From NCBI GenBank assembly GCA_011523945.1, contig WTFU01000189.1, forward strand, positions 3,525-44,260: a stretch of DNA of 40,736 nt, written 5' to 3'. The DNA is from Mariniblastus sp. Lineage in GTDB: Bacteria > Planctomycetota > Planctomycetia > Pirellulales > Pirellulaceae. How positions within the stretch are numbered: position 1 is the first letter of the stretch; every line of letters starts with the position of its first letter. Below are positions 1 to 7,102 of the stretch, in pieces. Both the position numbers and the translations under genes were made by a program. Under the pieces are notes generated by a model. It saw only the letters and a program-made list of their open reading frames with translations, was not told where the DNA came from and ran no database searches.

Positions 1-28
1 TCTTGCATTGCTTCATCTTGCATTGCTT
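1..28. repeat. Short direct repeat, two 13-base copies
   Basis: The 13-base unit TCTTGCATTGCTT occurs at 1-13 and again at 16-28, a period of 15 bases. It lies beyond the korB terminator and is cut by the window start, so more copies may lie upstream. No function can be assigned. Confidence 0.5.
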
Positions 29-54
29 AAATTCGCAGTGCTCAGAATCATTGC

Positions 55-91
55 AAAAAAAGTTTCAAACTGTGGTGCGCGAGCCAGTTTG
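55..91 (-). terminator. Rho-independent terminator of korA-korB
   Basis: Read on the minus strand, the inverted repeat CAAACTG (91-85) / CAGTTTG (72-66) encloses a 12-base loop and is followed, after AAAC, by seven T (61-55). It starts 13 bases past the korB stop codon, where a terminator for the minus-strand operon is expected. The 4-base gap between stem and T-run makes it imperfect. Confidence 0.55.
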
Positions 92-103
92 GACACTACT
101 GCA

Positions 104-1114
104 TTAATCAACTTTCCACGTGTCGCCGGAGTGGAACAAGTTTTGTAACTCCCCAGCCCCTTTTTCTGCAACTGCATCTTCGACTTGAGAGTTGATCATG
201 TCGTCGTAAGTCGGTCGGTCGATATCTCGAAAGACGCCGATTGGTTCTGGGAATTCTGGATTTCGCATGCGGCTTAATAGAAATGCGAGTTGAGAATTGG
301 TAGCCTTTTCATCGTGAAACAGAAGGTCGTCCTGAGCTACGTTGGCAAGATCGACAACCTCGGGATTAAATCCGTTGAGTTGGATACCTTTGGTACCATC
401 GGCAAAAATAAGTGGCTTGCCATGCTCAAGTAGCAGAGTAGTTTCTGCTTTTGTGTTTTTGTTTTTCGCATAATCCCATATGCCGTCGTTAAAGACGTTA
501 CAGTTTTGATAGACCTCTAAAAAGGAGGTTCCCTTATGGGCGGCTGCACGCTTCATCATTGCAACGAGATGTTTGATATTGGTGTCGATAGACCGGGCAA
601 CAAAACTGGCCTCGGCAGCAATGGCAACAGAGATTGGATTCAAGGGGTGGTCGATTGAGCCGCGGGGGGTACTTTTGGTAACTGAGCCGACCTTCGAAGT
701 TGGTGAATATTGTCCTTTGGTTAACCCATAAATTGCGTTGTTGAAAAGGATGATGTTTACATCGACATTTCTCCTTACGATATGCATAAAATGGTTACCG
801 CCAATGCTCAAGGCATCTCCGTCACCGGTAATAACCCAGATGTCTAGCTCAGGGCGCGTTGACTTAAGGCCCGTTGCGAAGGCGGGGGCACGACCGTGGA
901 TGCTATGCATGCCGTAAGTGTTCATGTAATAGGGAAATCGGCTAGAGCACCCGATCCCAGAAATGAAGACGGTGTTCTCACGCGTGGAACCAAGCTCAGG
1001 AAGCACTTTTTTCATTTGAGCAAGGATGGAATAGTCGCCGCACCCCGGGCACCATCGCACGTCTTGATCTGAAGCAAAGTCAGCTGGTTTCAGGACAGGT
1101 AGTTCTGTACTCAT
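104..1114 (-). CDS. korB: 2-oxoacid (2-oxoglutarate):ferredoxin oxidoreductase, beta subunit
   Basis: Thiamine-diphosphate-binding beta subunit of a 2-oxoacid:ferredoxin oxidoreductase, 336 residues, the usual length for KorB-type subunits. Near the N-terminus is the motif WCPGCGDYSI, and around residues 95-135 the TPP/Mg signature GDGDALSIGG followed by NNAIYGLTKGQ. These enzymes oxidatively decarboxylate a 2-oxoacid to its acyl-CoA and reduce ferredoxin in the cytoplasm. It follows korA after 61 bases on the same strand, so the two are probably one operon, and a terminator hairpin lies just past its stop. Substrate choice (2-oxoglutarate rather than pyruvate) rests on overall resemblance to KorB, not on a residue I can point to. 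Confidence 0.9.
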   Translation of the reverse strand: MSTELPVLKPADFASDQDVRWCPGCGDYSILAQMKKVLPELGSTRENTVFISGIGCSSRFPYYMNTYGMHSIHGRAPAFATGLKSTRPELDIWVITGDGDALSIGGNHFMHIVRRNVDVNIILFNNAIYGLTKGQYSPTSKVGSVTKSTPRGSIDHPLNPISVAIAAEASFVARSIDTNIKHLVAMMKRAAAHKGTSFLEVYQNCNVFNDGIWDYAKNKNTKAETTLLLEHGKPLIFADGTKGIQLNGFNPEVVDLANVAQDDLLFHDEKATNSQLAFLLSRMRNPEFPEPIGVFRDIDRPTYDDMINSQVEDAVAEKGAGELQNLFHSGDTWKVD

Positions 1115-1175
1115 GATTCAATACTTTGAATTGGAAATAAGGGTTGAGGGTTAGAAGGGGTTCAGCGTTTGGGGA

Positions 1176-3050
1176 TTAGCTGACGACCTCGCGTGTGACT
1201 GCTTTAATGCCGTCAATAATTTCATTGACGATAAATGGCTTGCCCTGAATTTTATTGATCCCGACAACGTCCACAAGAAATTGCTGTCGGATCAACGCCG
1301 ACATTTGTCCCGTATTTAGCTCGGGGACAACAATGTGATCGTATTGCCGAATCAAGGATTCCAGATTGCGGGGGAAAGGGTTGATCCAACGTAGGTGGAC
1401 GTGTCCAACATTCATTCCTTCAGCGACACAGGTTTGGACGGCAGTGTGGCAGGCTCCATAGGTTCCTCCCCAACTGATAACGAGTGTTCCGCTGGTACTG
1501 CCTTCGAGTTCGGCTTCTTCTACGAAATCGGCAACCAGCTCTACTTTCTTCGCGCGAGTTTCAACCATGTGCTGATGGTTCGCTGGGTCGTAGCTGACAT
1601 TGCCGGTGCCATCTTGCTTCTCGAGACCTCCCACACGATGCATTAAATCCGGGGTGCCGGGTAAAGCCCATGGACGCGCTAAATTTTCGTCGCGTTTATA
1701 AGGCAGGAACTCATCATCGCCGTTCACTTCGGTAGGATGGCAAACTTCGATTTTCGGCAGGGAGTCGATCTCTGGGATTTTCCAGGGTTCTGCACCATTG
1801 GCGATGTACCCATCGGAGAGAATCACAACGGGTGTCATGTAACGCGTTGCGACTTGCCATGCTTCGATTGCGGTCTTGAAGCAATCACTTGGACTACGGG
1901 CCGCAATGACTGGCAACGGGGATTCGCCGTTTCGCCCGTACATCGCCATCATTAAATCGGATTGTTCCGTTTTGGTTGGAAGTCCGGTGCTTGGACCGCC
2001 TCGTTGGACGTCAATGATGATCATGGGAAGTTCGAGAATCAGGCCAAGCCCCATCCCCTCCCCTTTAAGTGCGATCCCCGGTCCGCTGCTTGTTGTAACG
2101 GCCATACTGCCGCCGAAGGCTGCACCGACTGCAGAACAGACGGCGGCAATTTCGTCTTCGGCTTGAAAAGTTCTAACACCAAAGTTCTTGTGCTTACTTA
2201 GTTCGTGCAAAATATCGCTGGCAGGTGTAATTGGGTAAGAGCCAAGGAATAGTTCTTTACCGCTTAACTTGGAGGCTGCAATCAAGCCCCATGCAAGCGC
2301 TTGGTTACCCATGACATTTCGATAGGTTCCCGGTTTCAATTCAGCTTTAGGAACCTGATAGGTAGAGGCGAAATCTTCTGTGGTTTCCCCGTAGTGCCAG
2401 CCAGCCTTCAGGGCGAGACGGTTGGCTTCCGCGATTTCCGGTTTCGACGAAAATTTGTTTTCGATGAAACGGAGAGTCGGTTCTACATCACGGCCGTAAA
2501 GCCAAAATACCAAGCCCATCGCGAAAAAGTTTTTGCAGCGATCGGCCAATTTGACGGAGAGACCGGTCGGTTCCACGGCTCCGCGGGTCAGTGTTGTCAT
2601 TGGAACTCGGATGGTCCGATAGTTTTCGATGGTGCCATCTTCCAGTGGATTTTCTGCCAGTTTGGCAAGCTTTAAATCTTTTGCGTCAAAACTGTCGGAG
2701 TTGACGATCAAAATCCCCGTCCCCTTTAAATCAGCTAGATTGGTGACTAAAGCGGCGGGGTTCATACAGACCAACGCGTCAAGTCCATCGCCCGGAGTAA
2801 AGATTTCCTCGGCAGAAAACTGTACCTGAAAACCGCTAACGCCAGCTCGTGTTCCTCGCGGAGCTCGGATTTCTGCAGGAAAGTCTGGAAACGTCGCGAC
2901 ATCATTACCGGAGAGCGCGGAGGTGTTGGTGAGTTGGGTTCCCAACAGCTGCATGCCGTCTCCCGAGTCCCCTGCAAGGCGGACGGTAACACCAGACACG
3001 GATTCGGAAGGTTTTTGGGTGGGTGGAAACTGTTCGTTGGCACTTATCAT
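1176..3050 (-). CDS. korA: 2-oxoacid:ferredoxin oxidoreductase, fused gamma-alpha subunit
   Basis: Catalytic partner of the downstream beta subunit, 624 residues. The N-terminal part (about 20-200) is the gamma domain, beginning with VRLAGDSGDGMQLLG. The rest is the alpha pyrimidine-binding domain with GSYPITPASDILHELSKH near residue 270 and AEDEIAAVCSAVGAAFGG near 297. The gamma-alpha fusion of about 600 residues is the normal arrangement for two-subunit KorAB enzymes in aerobic and microaerobic bacteria, where they can replace 2-oxoglutarate dehydrogenase in the TCA cycle. It is the first gene of the minus-strand unit and faces away from ndk. The ATG at 3050 gives a full-length N-terminus. 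Confidence 0.9.
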   Translation of the reverse strand: MISANEQFPPTQKPSESVSGVTVRLAGDSGDGMQLLGTQLTNTSALSGNDVATFPDFPAEIRAPRGTRAGVSGFQVQFSAEEIFTPGDGLDALVCMNPAALVTNLADLKGTGILIVNSDSFDAKDLKLAKLAENPLEDGTIENYRTIRVPMTTLTRGAVEPTGLSVKLADRCKNFFAMGLVFWLYGRDVEPTLRFIENKFSSKPEIAEANRLALKAGWHYGETTEDFASTYQVPKAELKPGTYRNVMGNQALAWGLIAASKLSGKELFLGSYPITPASDILHELSKHKNFGVRTFQAEDEIAAVCSAVGAAFGGSMAVTTSSGPGIALKGEGMGLGLILELPMIIIDVQRGGPSTGLPTKTEQSDLMMAMYGRNGESPLPVIAARSPSDCFKTAIEAWQVATRYMTPVVILSDGYIANGAEPWKIPEIDSLPKIEVCHPTEVNGDDEFLPYKRDENLARPWALPGTPDLMHRVGGLEKQDGTGNVSYDPANHQHMVETRAKKVELVADFVEEAELEGSTSGTLVISWGGTYGACHTAVQTCVAEGMNVGHVHLRWINPFPRNLESLIRQYDHIVVPELNTGQMSALIRQQFLVDVVGINKIQGKPFIVNEIIDGIKAVTREVVS

Positions 3051-3421
3051 TCGAAACTCGTAACAAACTCAGACGGTAGTCGGATCGCGCTGCAAAGTCC
3101 CAATTGACTTTGGAACAGCAAATATAGTCGTTTTCTATCGCTATCAGTATCTAAAATGTACCAGTCGATTAGTGTCCTGACGACATCTCCACATCTGACA
3201 TACATTTTTCAATTCGCCCCGAGCTGAGGGGAAGCATCGTCCGCTCGTTTCGGGTGCCGTTCAAATAGTGAACGGAATTGTCGAGTAGTTGAAGTTTCCC
3301 AGATATGTCCGGTTTTCGAAAGGGGAAAACATCTGTTAGAATCCGCGATATTGCCGGTTTTTGGCAATTAATCCAGCAATCAACACATTCACAATCACTT
3401 AACCGAGGTTAATCTACTGCG
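3051..3421. other. Divergent intergenic region korA / ndk
   Basis: The 371 non-coding bases between two divergent genes must hold both promoters. I could not fix a convincing -35/-10 pair. The only structure I see is a 6-bp inverted repeat, ATTGCC (3350-3355) / GGCAAT (3363-3368), in the probable ndk leader; it could be a leader hairpin. Confidence 0.4.
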
Positions 3422-3880
3422 ATGGAAAGATCACTCGTATTACTCAAGCCCGACTGCGTTCAGCGGCGTCTGGTAGGCACTATTATTTCCCGATTTGAGG
3501 AAAAGGCCATCAACATCATTGCGATGAAGTTGATCCAGGTGACCCCTGAACTGTCAAAGCAGCACTACGCTGAGCATGTGGAAAAACCTTTCTACCCTGG
3601 TCTCGAGGAGTTCATTACTGGCGCTCCGGTTGTGGCAATGGTGGTCGAAGGTCTTGAGGTTATCCGTGTCGTGCGTGAGATGCTTGGAGCAACCAACGGA
3701 TTGAATGCTGCTGCCGGGACGATTCGTGGTGATTTTAGTAGTAGTCGCCAAATGAATCTTGTTCATGCTTCTGATGGTCCGGAAGCATCTGCACGAGAGA
3801 TCGATCTGTATTTTAACGAAGATGAGATTTGTGAGTACACGCCAACGCTTACTCCATGGTTGAAGGCTGGTGACGAATAG
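3422..3880 (+). CDS. ndk: Nucleoside-diphosphate kinase
   Basis: Transfers the gamma phosphate from ATP to nucleoside diphosphates through a phosphohistidine. The 152-residue length fits the family. The start MERSLVLLKPDCVQRRLVG is the canonical NDK N-terminus, and the active-site His is H115 in NLVHASD, preceded by IRGDF. GATNGLNAAAGTIRGDF matches the conserved nucleotide-binding stretch. It is a single-gene unit: a strong terminator begins 28 bases after the stop. The upstream purine-rich CCGAGG is a somewhat distant ribosome-binding candidate. Confidence 0.96.
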   Translation: MERSLVLLKPDCVQRRLVGTIISRFEEKAINIIAMKLIQVTPELSKQHYAEHVEKPFYPGLEEFITGAPVVAMVVEGLEVIRVVREMLGATNGLNAAAGTIRGDFSSSRQMNLVHASDGPEASAREIDLYFNEDEICEYTPTLTPWLKAGDE

Positions 3881-3907
3881 TCGCAGTTTCCGATCGTAAT
3901 AACTTTG

Positions 3908-3937
3908 AAACCCGCAGTTTGGGCTGCGGGTTTTTTT
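3908..3937 (+). terminator. Rho-independent terminator after ndk
   Basis: CCCGCAG (3911-3917) pairs with CTGCGGG (3924-3930) across a 6-base loop, and seven T (3931-3937) follow directly. The A-run 5' of the stem pairs with part of the T-run. It lies 28 bases beyond the ndk stop. Confidence 0.9.
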
Positions 3938-4144
3938 GTGCTCGTCGTTCAGGCATGACGTGGTTCGCGTTGACTCTGACCGTTTTGAAATTTCTTCGTT
4001 GTAGAATCGGTGAATTTTCGTCTTTTCCCAGATCAGTAAGGCTGGTGTGAAGGAAACGGCGGGAGACTGGGGCAGCCCTTCAATTTTGAACGAACTGAGT
4101 CGGTTTTATTTGACGTTTTCGACGGTTGTCGATAGTCTGGAGGT

Positions 4145-6811
4145 ATGAAATTTATTAACCGAATCTTAAAAGTCGGACTTGGATTTGCCTTCTTGGGAGT
4201 TGCTTTCCTCGGGTGTAACGGTGATTCTGAGCCAGCCCAAAAATCCGACACTCCCAACAAGTTAGCTGAAAAAGTATCGCTCACCACAGAGCAAGCGAGT
4301 ATTCAGGGAATCACAGATTCTGAGACCCTGATTCAGTCGTTGTCTGCAAAGAAAAGTTTGCTTGCGCGCTCCCTGATTGATTCTGATCTTGATACTTCTG
4401 CATTTGTGGTTGAGACCGTGCAGTGTCGCGGCTTGAAGGATTTAGATTTTCAAGATTTGCTTCAGGATTCGAACGCAGAGGTTTCCAAATCATTGCCGGA
4501 TGGGCAGGAGCTGGCATCGGCAGTTTATTGGCCAATTTCAGAGGAGCAGCAAGCGTTGAGTCTTCGTGAGATATGGCGTCCTCTGTTGCGTCAAAACGAA
4601 TTTGAAAACGCCCAGTTTGGAGTGCTTTCGGGAGCCGTGCTGCCCAATGGTGATTTTGAGATGGCGACCAAATTTGAGGGGCGAATTCGCTCTGATGATG
4701 ACTCTCTTTTGGGAGTGATTGGTTATCAGACTTTGGTGTGGCATCGTTTTGGCGAGGACGATTGGAAGATTTCTGAGTGGAAACAAAAGAAACTGAAAGT
4801 TATCAATTCGGTTTCACCTTTATTCGAAGACGTGACCAGCAAGGCAATCACGGATTCCGAAACGTTAGAGAAGCTATCAACTGCGTCGCATGAACAGTTG
4901 ATTATTCAGAGGTGTGATGAATTGGAGGAGTCCGTACGGCGAGCGGACGCCTCTGGCGGGCAAACTCAAAAACAAAAGCAGGAGATGGTTGCGAATTTCG
5001 CTGCCCGTCCTGAATACAAGGGCTGTAATGACTGGACCTCAGTGGGACAGTATCCTGCCGTCAGTTCAGTTGATTTTAATCAAGACGGTTTTGATGATTT
5101 GTTCGTGACCGATCGCTGGCAACCGCCGCAAATGCTACGTAGTAATGGCGATGGAACATTCACGGATGTGACCAGCGACGTTGGACTCGATTTAGATGAA
5201 ATGGTGACATGCGGTTATTTCTTTGATTACGACAACGACGGCGATGCGGACCTAATTCTGGGTTTGTCACTTGTTCCAAGTTTGTTTTACGAAAATCAAG
5301 ACGGAAAATTCATTCCTCACGCTGAAATTAATGAGGTGCTGAAGGATACCCGCTGCGTAAATGCTATTTCCATTGCCGACATCAACCGCGATGGCTTATT
5401 GGATTTGTATCTGAGCACCTACGCGACGGGGACCGGTCCGATTGAAGATTGGATCGGCTTTATTACGACTGAAAAAGAGCAGTTAAAAACGCGTTTGAAA
5501 ATCGAGCGGGCTGACAAGTTCGTAGATCGAGGGGGGCCGCCAAATATTCTGCTAATGAACCGAGGTGGGGGATTCGAGTGGGTAAAAATATCTGATGAAT
5601 TAAAGCAATATCGCGGATCCTATCAGAGTTCGTGGGTCGATTACGACAATGACGGAGATCCAGATCTCTACGTTTGTAATGACTTTGCCCCCGATGTTTT
5701 CCTGCGCAACGATACAGTTCAAGGAAGTTTCAAGCCTGAGTTCGTAGACGTCACGGCTGACGTTATTCCGACAATGGACATGGGGTTTGGAATGGGATGT
5801 TCGTGGGGGGACTACAATAATGACGGCGATCTCGATTTATATGTTTCCAATATGTATTCCAAGGCAGGCAATCGCATCGTAGATCAGGTGGAAGGTTCAG
5901 ACCCGAGACTCAAGGTGTCGGCTCATGGTAATTTTTTGTTTGAGAACGAGGATGGGAAGTTTCGACAGATTGCCGGGCCCGATGATGGGCAGCAGCATGT
6001 TGCGCGGGTCGGTTGGTCGTTTGGCGGACAATTCGCTGATTTCGACAATGATGGAGAACTCGATCTTTATGTGCCCAGCGGGTGTTATTCAGCCCCGGTT
6101 GAGGTGAAAACCAAGATCGATTTGTGAAGTTGCCTTTGGCGCGAAGCAGTTCGCTTCGGTGTGGGACGCGACGCTGAGTTTTCGATGGCCGAGCAATGGG
6201 GCTCGTTGGAGTCGACTCGGACGATTTTTTTTGAATGGACCGATCAGCCTCCGGAAGGCCAAAGACATCTCAACAGTAATTCACTCAGTGGCAAAGAGCG
6301 TAATCGGATTTTTTTTCGGAGAGACGGGAATTATCGAGATCTCTCACTCGTTTCAGGGGCTGATTTTCTCTCGGACGGGCGGAGCTTTACGTTGTTTGAT
6401 TACGATCAGGACGGCTGGCTGGATCTTGGTGTCGCCAGTTCGAACCATCCCCGATTCAGGATCGTAAGAAATAAGATTGGAGATCTTGCCAACATCGATA
6501 ATCAGTTCCTCGAAATATCACTTGTCGGCGGGCAGACATCCATTGAGCCCAGTGACGAATGGAGTTCACGGGATGCGTTTGGTGCGACGGTAAAAGTGAC
6601 GACGGCGGGAACCGAGCGGCTCTTCCAATTGTCGTGTGGTGAGGGGCTTTCGGGAGTCAATGCCCAGAGGATTCATGTTGGGTTGGGAAGCCTGAAGTCG
6701 GTTGACCGCATCGATGTTTTGTGGCCCAGTGGAATGGCTTCGGTACTTGAGAATATTGATGCCGGAAAGCGGATTACGATCTTTGAGAATCCCGAGATGT
6801 CCAAAGACTAA
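4145..6811 (+). CDS. Putative selenocysteine-containing FG-GAP/ASPIC-UnbV lipoprotein, copy 1
   Basis: One reading frame of 888 residues if the in-frame TGA at 6125-6127 (codon 661) is read through; there is no other stop before TAA at 6811. Residues 1-24 form a lipoprotein signal ending FLGC, with Cys24 followed by Asn, so it is probably outer-membrane anchored. Residues 30-230 match no family I recognise. About 295-655 is an FG-GAP/VCBS propeller with Ca-binding loops such as DFNQDGFDDL, DYDNDGDADL, DINRDGLLDL and DYNNDGDLDL. After the TGA come SCLWREAVRFG, another loop (DYDQDGWLDL), and an ASPIC/UnbV domain (RDAFGATVKV, LSCGEGLSGV, DVLWPSG). I read the TGA as selenocysteine because the paralogue at 7103 keeps it and both carry a SECIS-like hairpin. 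The biochemical role is unknown. A conventional annotation would stop at 6127 and call a separate gene at 6161. Confidence 0.8.
6125..6158 (+). promoter_or_regulatory. Recoded UGA and SECIS-like hairpin, copy 1
   Basis: TGA at 6125-6127 is followed after 20 bases by a perfect 6-bp stem, CGAAGC (6142-6147) / GCTTCG (6153-6158), closing the loop AGTTC (6148-6152). Known bacterial SECIS elements sit inside the coding region just 3' of the UGA, with a small apical loop roughly 16-37 nt away and a G among the first two loop bases; all three hold here. Loop G-T falls 22-23 nt past the UGA, against 20-21 in E. coli fdhF. The hairpin is repeated at 9052-9068. Assignment as a SelB-binding site is inference. 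Confidence 0.65.
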
Positions 6812-7102
6812 TTGGGACGTTCGGCTGTTCTGGCAGTCGAGTGGACTTTGCCGTGAGTCACGGGGAATCGTCATTTCTAGCGATTTGTCAATTTCGATAG
6901 ACTAGGACTAGGCTGAATCGCAATGATCATCGGTACTTTGGTTCACGGGCTAACGATACGGGTAAAATTTGGCGTTCGAACGGGCGTCCGGTTAACGTAA
7001 GATAAGAAAAACAAGTAAGCATTGATCTCGGCAGTTTGGCTAAGCGTCAATGGTAATCACGGTGGTGTTGTAGGTGGTCAACATCGGCGTAAGGCTAAAA
7101 AT

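Noticed and set aside
6125..6127. UGA decoded as Trp by an altered genetic code
   Set aside because: TGG is used for Trp throughout, including four bases codons after the site, and TGA is the normal stop of several clear genes in the window.
6161..6811. A separate gene starting at ATG 6161 (and likewise ATG 9116 for copy 2)
   Set aside because: The codons between the TGA and these ATGs are conserved between copies as protein (SCLWREAVRFG and onward), the phase is unchanged, and no ribosome site precedes the ATGs; the starts also do not align between copies.
7022..7102. TTG 7022 as the start of copy 2
   Set aside because: It would put 27 residues ahead of the lipoprotein signal, which starts at ATG 7103 and aligns with copy 1.
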